Shown here: in pieces, positions 16,031 to 25,146 of the stretch
Layout: the number at the start of each line of letters is the position of its first letter
Position numbering within the stretch: the first letter of the stretch is position 1
From: Methylobacterium sp. WSM2598
GTDB taxonomy: Bacteria > Pseudomonadota > Alphaproteobacteria > Rhizobiales > Beijerinckiaceae
DNA: 64,000 nucleotides
Reading direction: 5' to 3'
NCBI RefSeq assembly: GCF_000379105.1
Contig: NZ_KB900609.1
Location: 67,802 to 131,801 of the forward strand
Notes under the pieces: model-generated
The model's input: only the letters and a program-made list of their open reading frames with translations
What the model was told of the DNA's origin: nothing
The model's database searches: none
Position numbers and translations under genes: made by a program

Positions 16031-17992
16031 GTGTCCCCGCCCCCTGTTCGCCTCGAACCCCACGACGACCCCGATTTCACGCGCCGCCTGGTCCTGCCGG
16101 GCGCGCCCGGCGGGCGCTGGCTCTCGCTCACCTACGCGGCCGACCGCTTCGCCCCGGCGCCGCGGCCGATGCTGCGCTTCCTCGGCCCCGACCCGTCGGA
16201 GGCGCTGCTGCCCGGGCCGGTGCTCGGCCGCGCCGCGTGGCTCGGGCCGGTGCCGCCGGGCACGACGGCGATCCTGCTCGCCGCCCCGCCCGCGGGGTTC
16301 CGGGTCGAGGCGGCGCGGCTCCTCGGGCTCCCGGCCGTGCTCGCCCGCGCGGCGCGGCGGCGGCCCGCGACCCTCGCGGTCGCGCTGCTCCGCGCCGCCC
16401 AGCGCGACGGGCGGCGCTTCCGCAACACCCTGCGCATCGCCGCGGCGGTGACGCCGCTCTCCGCCTACCCGGCCTGGCGGGCCGAGCGCGCCCGGCCCTT
16501 CGAGCCCGCCCTCGACCGCCTCGTCCCGGTGCCGCGGCGGATCGGCCTCCTGCTCGCGGCCGCGCCCGGCGAGGAGGCCGCGCTGCGCACGAGCCTGTCC
16601 TCGCTCCTCGCCCAGAGCCACCGCGACTGGCGCCTCGCCCTGTCCTGGCGCGGCGCGCCGCCGGCCGGGCTGCCGCGCGATCCCCGGATCGGCGAGGGCG
16701 CGGCCTTCCCGGAGGTGGTCGAGGCCGTGGGCCTCCTGCACCCGGGCGACGTGCTCGCCCCGGACGCCCTCGCCCAGCTCGCCCGCGCCCTCGACGGCGC
16801 CGACCTCGCCTACGCGGACGAGGAGGTCGAGACGCCCTCCGGCCTCGCGCCGCGCCTGAAGCCGGCCTGGAGCCCCGACCTCGCCCTCGCGACCGGCTAT
16901 CCGGGCCGGCCGATGCTGCTCGCCCGCGACCTCCTCGCGCGCTGCGGCTGGGAGGAGGCGCAGGGGACGGGCGCGCTGGCCCCCGCCGCCTTCCTGGCCG
17001 TCGCGCCCGAGCGGGTGCGCCACGTCCCCCGCATCCTGTGCCGCCGGCCGGCCGGCCCCGAGGCGGCGGAGCCCGGATTGCTGCGCGAGGCGTTGCGGCG
17101 CGCCGGCTCCCCCGCCCGGGTGCGCGAGGAGGGCGGCGCCCCCGATCTGCTCTGGCCGCTCCCCGATCCGCCGCCCCTCGCCTCGGTGGTGATCCCGACC
17201 CGGGACCGGCCGGACCTGATCCGCACCGCCGTGCGCGGCGTGCTGGAGGAGACCGATTACCCGGCCCTCGACCTCGTCCTCGTCGATAACGGCTCGGTCG
17301 ATCCCGCCGTCCACGCCTTCTACGCGGACCTGTCGGGCGATCCCCGGGTGCGCCGGATCGACCGGCCCGGCCCCTTCAACTTCTCCAGCCTGGTCAATGC
17401 CGGGGTGGCGGCCGCGCGCGGCAGCGTCGTGGTGCTCCTCAACAACGACGTGGCGGTGCGCGACCCGCGCTGGCTCGCCGAGATGGTCCGCCTCGCCGTG
17501 CGGCCCGGGATCGGCGCCGTCGGGGCCAAGCTCCTCTACGGCAACGGGCGCCTGCAGCATGCCGGCGTGGTCGTCGGCCTCGGCGGGCGGGCCGGCCACA
17601 CGCTGCGCAACCGGCCCGCCGACACGCCCGGCCATCTCGGGCGGCTCCGCGTGACCCACGAGGTGGCGGGCGTCACCGCGGCCTGCCTCGCGGTGACGCG
17701 CGCCGGTTTCGAGCGGGTCGGCGGATTCGACGAGGCCGCCTTCGCGGTCGATTTCAACGACATCGACTTCTGCCTGCGCCTGCGGGAGGCGGGGTTGCGC
17801 AACCTCTGGTGCCCGCACGCGGTGCTCGACCACCACGAATCGGTGAGCCGCGGCCCCTCGGTCGGGCCGGCGCGGGCGCGGTTCGAGGCGGAGGCGGCCC
17901 GCTTCACGGCGCGCTGGCGGGCGGTCATCCGCGACGACCCGTACTATCATCCGGCCTTCTCGGTCACGACCTTCGGGGAGGATCTGGAGTGA
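16031..17992 (+). CDS. Family 2 glycosyltransferase (long, two-region)
   Basis: A 653-residue protein. Residues about 385-630 are a canonical GT2 domain: SVVIPTRDRPDLI, VLVDNGSVD, RPGPFNFSSLVNAG, LLNNDVAV (donor/metal site) and VGGFDEAAFAVDFNDIDFC (acceptor-side ED-like motif). Residues about 165-360 look like a second, degenerate GT-A-like region (RIGLLLAAAPGEEAALRTSL, ADLAYADEEVE), so the protein may carry one active and one structural or weak domain. GTG start 12 bp after the exported-protein gene. It is followed by a shorter paralogue. The product is likely a surface polysaccharide, inferred from family only. Confidence 0.85.
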   Translation: MSPPPVRLEPHDDPDFTRRLVLPGAPGGRWLSLTYAADRFAPAPRPMLRFLGPDPSEALLPGPVLGRAAWLGPVPPGTTAILLAAPPAGFRVEAARLLGLPAVLARAARRRPATLAVALLRAAQRDGRRFRNTLRIAAAVTPLSAYPAWRAERARPFEPALDRLVPVPRRIGLLLAAAPGEEAALRTSLSSLLAQSHRDWRLALSWRGAPPAGLPRDPRIGEGAAFPEVVEAVGLLHPGDVLAPDALAQLARALDGADLAYADEEVETPSGLAPRLKPAWSPDLALATGYPGRPMLLARDLLARCGWEEAQGTGALAPAAFLAVAPERVRHVPRILCRRPAGPEAAEPGLLREALRRAGSPARVREEGGAPDLLWPLPDPPPLASVVIPTRDRPDLIRTAVRGVLEETDYPALDLVLVDNGSVDPAVHAFYADLSGDPRVRRIDRPGPFNFSSLVNAGVAAARGSVVVLLNNDVAVRDPRWLAEMVRLAVRPGIGAVGAKLLYGNGRLQHAGVVVGLGGRAGHTLRNRPADTPGHLGRLRVTHEVAGVTAACLAVTRAGFERVGGFDEAAFAVDFNDIDFCLRLREAGLRNLWCPHAVLDHHESVSRGPSVGPARARFEAEAARFTARWRAVIRDDPYYHPAFSVTTFGEDLE

Positions 17993-18035
17993 GGAAGGCC
18001 CGCTCTCCCCGGACCGGGGCGCCGGGGCGGCCCGC

Positions 18036-19616
18036 GTGACGCGCGCGCGCCGCTTCCCCCCATCCCCCGCCCTCGACGCCCTGCGCTTCGCCGAGCCGCT
18101 GCGCGGCTCCGGGCGGGACGCCCTCGCGGCGCTGCCGGGGCTGCTGGCGCACCCGCGCGAGGCCCTCGCCATCGGCTGGGCGTGGCTCACGGGCAAGCGC
18201 GTGCGCGCCCGCAACCGCGCCGCCGCGCTCCTCGGGGCGCACCCGCGCCTGCGCCCGCGCCCCGTCGCGGGCGCGCCCGCCGCGCGGGCGGCCGCGCCCG
18301 CCGGGCACGGCCCGGTGATCCTGTGCCCGGAGGGGCATTGCCTCGCGGAGGGGGCCGCCGCCGCGGTCGCCGAGGCCTTCGCGGGCGATCCGGGCCTGAG
18401 GGCCCTTTACGGCGACGCGCTGGTGCTCGGCCCCGGGGACCGCCCGCTGCTGCCGCTGCTGCGGCCCGCCTTCGACCCCGACTTCCTGCTCGCGGTCGAT
18501 TACGTCGGCCCGGTCGTCGCCCTGCGCGACCCGGTGCGGGGGGAGGCGGGCGACGACGTCCCGGCGCTCCTGCTGCGGCTGCACGATCGGCACGGCCCCG
18601 GCGCCGTCCGCCACCTGCCCCGCGTGCTCTCCCTGTGGCGGCCCTTCGCGGCCGCCTCCGGCGACGCCTCCCGCCAAGCCCGCCGGGCGCTCGCCCGCGC
18701 CCGCGCGCCGGAGGCGGGGATCGAGACCGGGCCGTGCGGCGTGCTGACCCTGCGCCGCCCGCTCCCCGAGCCGCCGCTCGTGAGCCTGATCGTGCCGACC
18801 CGCGACCGGCTCGACCTCTTGCGCACCTGCCTCGACAGCCTGCGCGCCCGCACGGACTGGCCGGGCCTCGACATCATCGTCTGCGACAACGACAGCCGCG
18901 AGCCCGAGACCCTCGCCTATCTGCGGGCGCTGGAGGAGGCGGGCGCGGCCCGGGTGCTGCCCTGCCCGGGGCCGTTCAACTTCGCGGCGATGAACAACCG
19001 GGCCGCCGGGATCGCCCGCGGGCGGCTCCTCGGCTTCGTCAACAACGACGTCGAGGCGTTCCGGCCGGACTGGCTGCGGCGGATGGCCGAGGAGGCGCTG
19101 CGGCCGGAGGTGGGCGCGGTCGGGGCGAAGCTCCTCGACGCGGTCGGCCGCGTCCAGCACGGCGGCATCGTGCTCGGCACGGGCGGGCTCGTCACCCACG
19201 CCCATCGCCACTTCCCCGGGGACGCGCCGGGCTACCTGCACCGCCTCGCCGCGACCCACCGGGTCGCCGCCGTGACGGCCGCCTGCCTCGTGGTCGAGGC
19301 GCGCAAATTCGCCGAGGTCGGCGGCTTCGACGAGGCAGCCTTCGCGGTCGATTTCAACGACGTCGACCTCTGCCTGCGCCTCGACCGGGCGGGCTACCGC
19401 ACCCTGATCGTGCCCGGCGCGGTGCTGCACCACCGCGAGGCGGCGAGCCGGCGCTGGACGCCGGAGGCCGCGCGGCGCCACGCCGCCGAGGTCGCCTCCC
19501 TGCGGGCGCGCTGGGGGGCGGCGCTCGCCGCCGATCCCTGGTACCATCCGGCCTTCGACCCGCAGGCCCCGACCTACACGCGGCTGCGCCCCGCGCCCGG
19601 CGCCGGCCCCCGCTGA
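18036..19616 (+). CDS. Family 2 glycosyltransferase (paralogue of the preceding gene)
   Basis: A 526-residue protein. The GT2 domain (about 245-500) has SLIVPTRDRLDLLRTCL, IVCDNDSREPET, PGPFNFAAMNNRAAG, FVNNDVEAF and VGGFDEAAFAVDFNDVDLC, colinear with the upstream gene and clearly paralogous. The N-terminal region is shorter and Arg/Ala-rich, with a remnant of the same degenerate domain (ALYGDALVLGPGDRP). GTG start at 18036. The two genes form one transcription unit ending in the hairpin at 19623-19651, convergent with purC. Confidence 0.85.
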   Translation: MTRARRFPPSPALDALRFAEPLRGSGRDALAALPGLLAHPREALAIGWAWLTGKRVRARNRAAALLGAHPRLRPRPVAGAPAARAAAPAGHGPVILCPEGHCLAEGAAAAVAEAFAGDPGLRALYGDALVLGPGDRPLLPLLRPAFDPDFLLAVDYVGPVVALRDPVRGEAGDDVPALLLRLHDRHGPGAVRHLPRVLSLWRPFAAASGDASRQARRALARARAPEAGIETGPCGVLTLRRPLPEPPLVSLIVPTRDRLDLLRTCLDSLRARTDWPGLDIIVCDNDSREPETLAYLRALEEAGAARVLPCPGPFNFAAMNNRAAGIARGRLLGFVNNDVEAFRPDWLRRMAEEALRPEVGAVGAKLLDAVGRVQHGGIVLGTGGLVTHAHRHFPGDAPGYLHRLAATHRVAAVTAACLVVEARKFAEVGGFDEAAFAVDFNDVDLCLRLDRAGYRTLIVPGAVLHHREAASRRWTPEAARRHAAEVASLRARWGAALAADPWYHPAFDPQAPTYTRLRPAPGAGPR

Positions 19617-19622
19617 ACGCGA

Positions 19623-19651
19623 AGCGGGGCCGCCCGAGGGGCGGCCCCGCT
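19623..19651. terminator. Hairpin between glycosyltransferase and purC
   Basis: A perfect 13-bp inverted repeat (arms 19623-19635 and 19639-19651, 3-nt loop) midway between two convergent genes. It has no T-run on either side, so it is a probable bidirectional terminator or RNA 3' end stabiliser. Confidence 0.65.
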
Positions 19652-19676
19652 CCGGATCGCCGATGCCCGCCGTCGC

Positions 19677-20441
19677 CTACTGGACGAGGCGGGGACCGCC
19701 GCTCTGCACCTTCTCGTTCTCGCCCAGGATGCCGAGGCGGCGCGCCACCTCCGAATAGGCCTCGATCAGGCCGCCCAGATCCTTGCGGAAGCGGTCCTTG
19801 TCGAGCTTGTCCTGGCTCTTGATGTCCCAGAGGCGGCACGAATCGGGGGAGATCTCGTCGGCGACGACGATCCGCATCAGGTCGCCTTCCCAGAGCCGGC
19901 CCGTCTCCATCTTGAAGTCGACGAGGCGGATGCCGACGCCGAGGAACAGGCCGGACAGGAAGTCGTTGACCCGGATGGCCAGGGCCATGATGTCGTCGAT
20001 CTCCTGGGGCGTCGCCCAGCCGAACGCCGTGATGTGCTCCTCCGACACCATCGGGTCGTTGAGCTGGTCGTTCTTGTAGTAGAACTCGATGATCGAGCGC
20101 GGGAGCTGCGTGCCTTCTTCCAGGCCGAGCCGCGTCGCCAGGGATCCGGCCGCGACGTTGCGCACCACGACTTCGAGCGGAATGATCTCGACTTCGCGGA
20201 TCAGCTGCTCGCGCATATTCAGGCGGCGGATGAAATGAGTCGGCACGCCGATGTCGTTGAGATGCTGAAACACGAACTCGGAGATCCGGTTGTTCAGCAC
20301 GCCCTTGCCATCGATCACCTCGTGCTTCTTAGCGTTGAAGGCGGTCGCATCATCCTTGAAGTGCTGGATGAGCGTGCCCGGCTCCGGTCCCTCGTAGAGG
20401 ACCTTCGCCTTGCCCTCGTAGATGCGACGGCGGCGGTTCAT
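19677..20441 (-). CDS. purC: SAICAR synthase (phosphoribosylaminoimidazole-succinocarboxamide synthase)
   Basis: A 254-residue complete PurC, the purine pathway step joining CAIR and aspartate with ATP. It starts [20 protein letters not shown] (nucleotide-binding strand) and has [42 protein letters not shown] and [31 protein letters not shown], all family hallmarks. The codon use is visibly less GC-biased than the neighbours (many third-position A/T), as for a conserved, well-expressed gene. I favour the ATG at 20441; an in-frame ATG at 20471 ([10 protein letters not shown]) has a better Shine-Dalgarno and cannot be excluded. Confidence 0.95.
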   Translation of the reverse strand: MNRRRRIYEGKAKVLYEGPEPGTLIQHFKDDATAFNAKKHEVIDGKGVLNNRISEFVFQHLNDIGVPTHFIRRLNMREQLIREVEIIPLEVVVRNVAAGSLATRLGLEEGTQLPRSIIEFYYKNDQLNDPMVSEEHITAFGWATPQEIDDIMALAIRVNDFLSGLFLGVGIRLVDFKMETGRLWEGDLMRIVVADEISPDSCRLWDIKSQDKLDKDRFRKDLGGLIEAYSEVARRLGILGENEKVQSGGPRLVQ

Positions 20442-20845
20442 AGGCGTGTACCGTGGTTTGAGGAAATCCATGGGGCCGTGGCTCCAAAAAACGTGTGAGG
20501 CCCGCGGCGCGGCGACCCGAAACCAGGTCGGGCCGGGGACGCATCGTCCCGGCAGCCGGTCGCAAAGTACCCGAAGCGGGAAGGCAGCACAACGCATCGA
20601 CCGGGCCGCGACTCTGCGGCCGGTCTGCGGGTTCGCTGCCGGCGGAGAGGGGGCCGCCGTCCCTGGCGTGCGCTGCAATCTCCGGGATGTGGTCCCGGGC
20701 GCCGCGTCTGTCAAGAATCGCCGGATGTCGCGGCGGATCAAGCCGCGGCGCGGGCGGGCGCCCGGCCTCGACGGGGCGGGCGGGGCAATCGTAAGCTCGC
20801 CGCCGGACCGGCCCGGAGCGGCGGGCGGCGCAGGGGAGGAACGGC
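20442..20845. promoter_or_regulatory. Divergent purC / aldolase region, 404 bp
   Basis: No supported gene. The purC-proximal part has an A6 run near 20487-20492 (T6 on the coding strand of purC) and the small hairpin-like CCCGA...TCGGG around 20515-20532. The rest is GC-rich without recognisable sites. The aldolase ribosome binding site AGGGGAGG lies at its right end. The promoters of both genes should be here, but I cannot place them with confidence. Confidence 0.4.
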
Positions 20846-21631
20846 ATGGCGGAACGGGGTGGGGCGGTGGCGGCGCTCGCGGCGCGGATGCGGGAGGGCA
20901 CGCCCCTCGTCTCCGCCTGGTGCGGGATCCCCGAGCCGGCCGTGGCCGGGCTCCTCGCGGCGGAGCCCGGCTTCGACGCGATCACGCTCGACATGCAGCA
21001 CGGCGGGTTCGACGAGGCGGCGGTCGCGCGCACGGTTCCGCTCGTGGCAGCCCGCGGCAAGCCGACCCTGGCGCGGGTGCCGGTGGCGGCCTTCAACACG
21101 GTGTCGCGGGTGCTCGACGCGGGCGTCTCGGCGGTGATCGCCCCGATGGTGAACAGCGCCGAGGAGGCGGCCATGCTCGCCACCTTCGCCAAGTACCCGC
21201 CGCTCGGCGCACGCAGCTGGGGACCGCTGCCGGCCCTCGCCCTGTCGGGTCTCGGGGGCGATCACTACCTCAAGGAGGCGAACGGCTTCTGCCTGACGCT
21301 GGCGATGGTCGAGACCCGCGAGGCCCTGGACGCGGTGGACGCGATCCTGGCGGTCGAGGGCATCGACGGCATCTTCATCGGCCCCTCCGACCTCTCGATC
21401 GCGCTCTCGGGCGGCGCCGCCCTCGATCCGGGCGGCAGCGTGGTGCGCGCGGCCCTCGACCACGCCAAGGCGCGGGCGCGCGCGGCCGGCAAGCGGATCG
21501 GCGTCTACGCCCATTCGCCGGCCCGCGGGCGCGAGAACGTGCAGGAGGGCTTCGACCTCGTCGCGCTGATGGGCGACGGGGCGCTGCTGCGGCTCGGCGC
21601 CCAGGCGGCGCTCAACGAGGTGCGGGGGTGA
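20846..21631 (+). CDS. HpcH/HpaI family aldolase
   Basis: A 261-residue class II-type pyruvate aldolase of the HpcH/HpaI (citrate lyase beta-like) family, related to 4-hydroxy-2-oxoheptanedioate and 2-keto-3-deoxy-L-rhamnonate aldolases. Seen: [46 protein letters not shown] (catalytic Arg), [16 protein letters not shown] (metal Glu) and [16 protein letters not shown] (metal Asp). A strong AGGGGAGG lies upstream of the ATG. It stands alone, convergent with the esterase gene, and its substrate cannot be told from context. Confidence 0.88.
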   Translation: MAERGGAVAALAARMREGTPLVSAWCGIPEPAVAGLLAAEPGFDAITLDMQHGGFDEAAVARTVPLVAARGKPTLARVPVAAFNTVSRVLDAGVSAVIAPMVNSAEEAAMLATFAKYPPLGARSWGPLPALALSGLGGDHYLKEANGFCLTLAMVETREALDAVDAILAVEGIDGIFIGPSDLSIALSGGAALDPGGSVVRAALDHAKARARAAGKRIGVYAHSPARGRENVQEGFDLVALMGDGALLRLGAQAALNEVRG

Positions 21632-21664
21632 GACGGGCGGGGCCCGGGACTTCCCGCGTCCTCC

Positions 21665-22348
21665 CTACCTTCCAGCGAAGCCGCTCGCGAGGAACAGCCC
21701 CGCATGCTGCAGGGCGCCCTCGTCGATGCCGTGCCCGGTGCCCGCCGAGAGGTGCCACTCCACCGGCACCTCCGCGGCCGCCAGGAGATCGGCCGAGAGG
21801 AAGAGCGCCTCGACGGGGATCACCTCGTCCTGGTCGCCGTGGACCAGCAGGATCGGCGGCACGGAGCGGATCGCGGGCTTGAGGCTCTCGGGACCCAAGC
21901 TCTCGCTACCCTTGCCCTCCTCGATCACCAGCATGCCCGACAGGCCGACCACGGCGGCGAGGCGGCGCGGCCGGCGCAGCCCCACATGCAGCGCCATCAT
22001 GCAGCCCTGGCTGAATCCGACCAGGGCGAGGCGGCTCTCGTCGAGCCCGGCCCGCGCGAGTTCGGCGTCCAGGAAGGCGTCGAGGGTGGGCGCCGCCCGG
22101 TTCACCCCGCGCCAGCGCTCGTGCGGGTCCCGGAAGGTGAGGGAGAACCATTGCCGGCCGAAGCCCTGGATGCAGGGCTCGGGGGCGTGCGGCGACACGA
22201 AGGCGGCGTCCGGCAGCAGCGGCTGCCACGCGTGGGCGAGGTCGATCAGGTCGTTGCCGTCCGCGCCGAAGCCGTGCAGCAGGACCACAAGCTGGCGCGG
22301 CGCCCGGCCGGAGCGGGGAGGCAGGCGCGGGCCGGTGAGCGTCGTCAT
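21665..22348 (-). CDS. Alpha/beta hydrolase (phospholipase/carboxylesterase family)
   Basis: A 227-residue cytosolic esterase of the Abhydrolase_2 (YpfH/EstB-like) family. LLHGFGADGNDLIDLAHAW is the oxyanion-side block; the triad is Ser113 in LVGFSQGCMMAL, Asp in LLVHGDQDEVIP and His in GTGHGIDEGAL. Length and motif order are normal. It is convergent with the aldolase gene (33-bp gap) and lies 65 bp downstream of the AlkA-type gene on the same strand. Confidence 0.88.
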   Translation of the reverse strand: MTTLTGPRLPPRSGRAPRQLVVLLHGFGADGNDLIDLAHAWQPLLPDAAFVSPHAPEPCIQGFGRQWFSLTFRDPHERWRGVNRAAPTLDAFLDAELARAGLDESRLALVGFSQGCMMALHVGLRRPRRLAAVVGLSGMLVIEEGKGSESLGPESLKPAIRSVPPILLVHGDQDEVIPVEALFLSADLLAAAEVPVEWHLSAGTGHGIDEGALQHAGLFLASGFAGR

Positions 22349-22413
22349 GGTGGCACCTCGGGAGCAGGAGCGCGCCGTCGCGCGTCAGGTGGTGACCGGC
22401 GCGCCGCGGCGCC

Positions 22414-23103
22414 TCAGGGAGCAAGGGGCGCGCCGTCGCGCGCCTTGGCCACGCGGTAATACGCCCAGAGCACCTTGGCGGCGACCCCGCGCCAGGGCCG
22501 CCACGCCTGCGCCCGCGCGGCGAGCGCCGCGGCACTCGGGCGCGCGTCGAGCCCCTCCGCCAGCCGCGCCGCCTCCTGGAGCGCGAGGTCGCCCGCCGGG
22601 AAGGCGTCCGGGTGGCCGAGGCAGAACAGCAGGTAGACGTCCGCGGTCCAGGGCCCGATGCCGCGCACCGCCACCATCCGGCGATGCGCCTCGTCGGCCG
22701 GCAGGGTGTGGAGCGCGGGGAGCGGCAGGTCGCCCGCCGCGACCGCCTCCGCCACCGCCCGCAGGGTGCGGATCTTCGGCCCGGACAGGCCGGCGGCCCT
22801 GAGATCCGCCTCGGCCGCCGCCGCGACGGTCTCGGGGGTCACGTCCCGCAGCAGCGCCCTGAGCCGGCCCCAGATCGCGCCCGCGCTCGCCGTCGAGAGC
22901 TGCTGGGCCACGATGATGCCGGCGAGCCCCTCGTAGCCCGGCGGGCGCTTGCGCAGGGGCGGGGTCGCCCCCTCCGCCACGAGGCGCGCCATCAGCGGGT
23001 CGCACCGGGTCAGCGCCGCGACCCCCTCCCGCAGCACGGCCTCCGAGTCGAGGAGCCGCGTCGGCGGCCCGCCGGCATCGACGCGGGGGCCCGCCATCCC
23101 CAT
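22414..23103 (-). CDS. DNA-3-methyladenine glycosylase II-like (AlkA / HhH-GPD)
   Basis: A 229-residue base-excision repair glycosylase. The helix-hairpin-helix is LSGPKIRTL...VRGIGPWTADVYLLF, and the catalytic aspartate is in FPAGDLALQEAARL. YEGLAGIIVAQQLSTASA is the conserved early helix. No Fe-S cysteines, as for AlkA. The start is one of two close ATGs (23103 or 23097); an upstream one at 23130 would extend into the 34-bp divergent gap shared with gluQRS. Confidence 0.87.
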   Translation of the reverse strand: MGMAGPRVDAGGPPTRLLDSEAVLREGVAALTRCDPLMARLVAEGATPPLRKRPPGYEGLAGIIVAQQLSTASAGAIWGRLRALLRDVTPETVAAAAEADLRAAGLSGPKIRTLRAVAEAVAAGDLPLPALHTLPADEAHRRMVAVRGIGPWTADVYLLFCLGHPDAFPAGDLALQEAARLAEGLDARPSAAALAARAQAWRPWRGVAAKVLWAYYRVAKARDGAPLAP

Positions 23104-23137
23104 CTCAGGCTCACGCTCGACCCGCCCCATCGCGCCC

Positions 23138-23977
23138 GTGTCCCCTCCGGTCTTCCGCTTCGCCCCGAGCCCCAACGGCCGGCTGCATCTCGGTCACGCC
23201 TACTCGGCCCTGCTCAACGCCGCCCTCGCGGCGCGGATGCGCGGCCGCCTGATCCTGCGGATCGAGGACATCGATGTCACGCGCTGCCGGCCGGAGCTCG
23301 CGGCCGCGACGATCGAGGATCTGCGCTGGCTCGGCCTCCCCTTCGAGGAGCCGGTCCGGCGCCAGTCGGCGCATTTCGCCGAGTACGCGGCCGCCCTCGC
23401 GCGCCTGCGCGCGCGCTCCCTGGTCTATCCCTGCTTCTGCACGCGCCGGGAGGTGGCGGGAACGAGCACGGGGCGCGATCCCGACGGCGCGCCGCTCTAT
23501 CCGGGCACCTGCCGCGGGCGCCCGGACGCGGCGGCACGGATCGCCGCCGGCGAGCCCCATGCCTGGCGCCTCGACATGGTGCGCGCCCGCGCCGCCTGCC
23601 CGGAGCCGCTCCTCGTCGCGAGCTTCGACCCGGAGGGCGCGGTGACGCACCGCGAGGCGCGGCCGGAGCGCTGGGGCGACGCGGTCCTCGCCCGCAAGGA
23701 CGTGCCGGCGAGCTACCACCTCGCGGTGGTCCACGACGACGCCCTCCAGGGCGTGACCCACGTGGTGCGGGGCGCCGATCTCGACGCGGCCACCGACCTG
23801 CACCGCCTGCTCCAGGCGCTGCTCGGCCTGCCGGCGCCGCTCTACCACCATCACGGGCTGATCCTCGATCCGGAGGGCGGCAAGCTCGCCAAGTCGCGCG
23901 GCTCCGAGCCGCTCGCGTCCCTGCGGGCGCGGGGCGCGACGCCGCAGGGCTTGCGCGCGCGGCTCGGCCTCGCCTGA
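23138..23977 (+). CDS. gluQRS: Glutamyl-Q tRNA(Asp) synthetase
   Basis: A 279-residue truncated glutamyl-tRNA synthetase paralogue that glutamylates queuosine in tRNA-Asp. The class I signature is FAPSPNGRLHLGHAYSALLN, zinc ligands sit in YPCFCTRRE and YPGTCRG, and the second ATP motif is GGKLAKSRGSEP (KMSKS-like). There is no anticodon-binding domain, which distinguishes it from GltX. GTG start at 23138, head-to-head with the AlkA-type gene across 34 bp. It is convergent with the GlxA-type regulator through repeat copy B. Confidence 0.92.
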   Translation: MSPPVFRFAPSPNGRLHLGHAYSALLNAALAARMRGRLILRIEDIDVTRCRPELAAATIEDLRWLGLPFEEPVRRQSAHFAEYAAALARLRARSLVYPCFCTRREVAGTSTGRDPDGAPLYPGTCRGRPDAAARIAAGEPHAWRLDMVRARAACPEPLLVASFDPEGAVTHREARPERWGDAVLARKDVPASYHLAVVHDDALQGVTHVVRGADLDAATDLHRLLQALLGLPAPLYHHHGLILDPEGGKLAKSRGSEPLASLRARGATPQGLRARLGLA

Positions 23978-23992
23978 GGCGGGCGCGTCGTA

Positions 23993-24109
23993 CGACATCC
24001 GATCGGTTGCGTCGCCATCTCCCCTTTCGGCCATGCGGATGTCGGCTTCGCTCAGGCGCCGCGCGGGCTCGTGATCCGGGATCCGCTTGAGCAAGCGGAT
24101 CCCGGATCA
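23993..24109. repeat. Two-hairpin intergenic repeat, copy B
   Basis: Best-formed copy. Hairpin 1 spans cgacatccg (23993-) to cggatgtcgg (ending near 24044). The core is gctcaggcgccgcgcgggct. Hairpin 2 is a perfect 17-bp inverted repeat, arms 24072-24088 and 24093-24109, loop GAGC. It lies between convergent gluQRS and a GlxA-type regulator whose TGA stop (24109-24107) is the first triplet of the element on the minus strand. Confidence 0.88.
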
Positions 24110-25072
24110 GGCGGACGGCCCGGCGAAGCGCTCCCGGTAGGTCCGGGGCGCGGTGCCGAGCACCCGCAGGAAGCCGCGCCGCATCGTCTCCTCGGAGCCG
24201 AAGCCGCAGCGCGCCGCCGCCCGGGCGACCGGCGCGCCCTGCTCCAGCAGGCGCCGGGCCGCCTCGACCCGGATCGCCTCGACGGCGCGGGCGGGGGTGC
24301 GGCCGGTCGCCTGCCGGTAGTGGCGCGAGAAGCTGCGGGCGCTCATCCCCGCCCGGGCGGCTAGGACCGGCAGGGAGAGGTCGCCGCGCAGGTGGCCGGC
24401 GATCCAGGCATGCAGCCCGTCGAAGCGGCCCGGCTCGGCCTGGAGGGCCAGCACGGTGCTGAACTGCGCCTGCCCGCCGGGGCGCTTGAGGAACACGACG
24501 AGGCGCCGGGCGACCGCGAGGGCCGCCGCCCGGCCGAGATCCTCCTCGACCATCGCGAGGGCGAGATCGATTCCCGCCGTGACGCCGGCCGAGGTCCAGA
24601 CGGCGCCGTCCCGCACGAAGATCGGATCGGGATCGAGCCGCACCCGCGGGAAGCGCTCGGCGAAGAGGCCGCAATGGTCCCAATGCGTGACGGCCCGGCG
24701 CCCGTCGAGGAGCCCGGCCGCGGCGAGCACGAAGGCCCCGGTGCAGACCGAGGCGGTGCGGGCGGCCGCCGCGGCGCGCTGCCGGACGAAGGCGAGCATC
24801 GCCGGGTCGCGGCTCACGGCCTCGACCCCGCGGCCGCCGGCCACCACGAGCGTGTCGAGGGGGGCGTCGGCCCGGGGCAGCGGGGCCGCGACCAGGCCCA
24901 GGCCCGCCGAGGCCGTCACGCAGGGTTCGCGGGCGACCACGACGGGATCGTAGGGCCGGTCAGGCCCGGCCTCGTCGTTGGTGGAGGCGAAGACCTGGAG
25001 CGGCCCGGCGACGTCGAGGAGCTGGACGTCCGGGAAGGCCAGGATCTCGACGCGGCGTCGCGGGATTGGCAT
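24107..25072 (-). CDS. GlxA-type transcriptional regulator (DJ-1/PfpI + AraC HTH)
   Basis: A 321-residue regulator. Residues 1-185 are a DJ-1/PfpI-like sensor domain with RTASVCTGAFVLAAAGLLDG (elbow cysteine kept) and THWDHCGLFAERFP. Residues about 215-310 hold an AraC double helix-turn-helix: LSLPVLAARAGMSARSFSRHY and VARAAARCGFGSEETMRRGF, ending RTYRERF. It is divergent from a stand-alone DJ-1/PfpI enzyme gene whose domain is paralogous to its own sensor domain, so it probably controls that gene through the 74-bp shared gap. The stop codon is provided by repeat copy B. Confidence 0.9.
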   Translation of the reverse strand: MPIPRRRVEILAFPDVQLLDVAGPLQVFASTNDEAGPDRPYDPVVVAREPCVTASAGLGLVAAPLPRADAPLDTLVVAGGRGVEAVSRDPAMLAFVRQRAAAAARTASVCTGAFVLAAAGLLDGRRAVTHWDHCGLFAERFPRVRLDPDPIFVRDGAVWTSAGVTAGIDLALAMVEEDLGRAAALAVARRLVVFLKRPGGQAQFSTVLALQAEPGRFDGLHAWIAGHLRGDLSLPVLAARAGMSARSFSRHYRQATGRTPARAVEAIRVEAARRLLEQGAPVARAAARCGFGSEETMRRGFLRVLGTAPRTYRERFAGPSA

Positions 25073-25146
25073 GATCGGAGGGATGAATGGCGCCTGCGCC
25101 AGATCCTGGCCCGGCAAGATCGCGAGCGTCAACCGGGAGCCCCGCC

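Noticed and set aside
14324..18214. A 1296-codon open frame on the minus strand across ialB and the first glycosyltransferase
   Set aside because: Its composition (Arg/Gly/Ala/Asp-Glu alternation) is that of an antisense shadow in very GC-rich DNA. The real genes on the plus strand have recognisable domains; only its last 123 codons (14324-14695) have a signal peptide and are kept.
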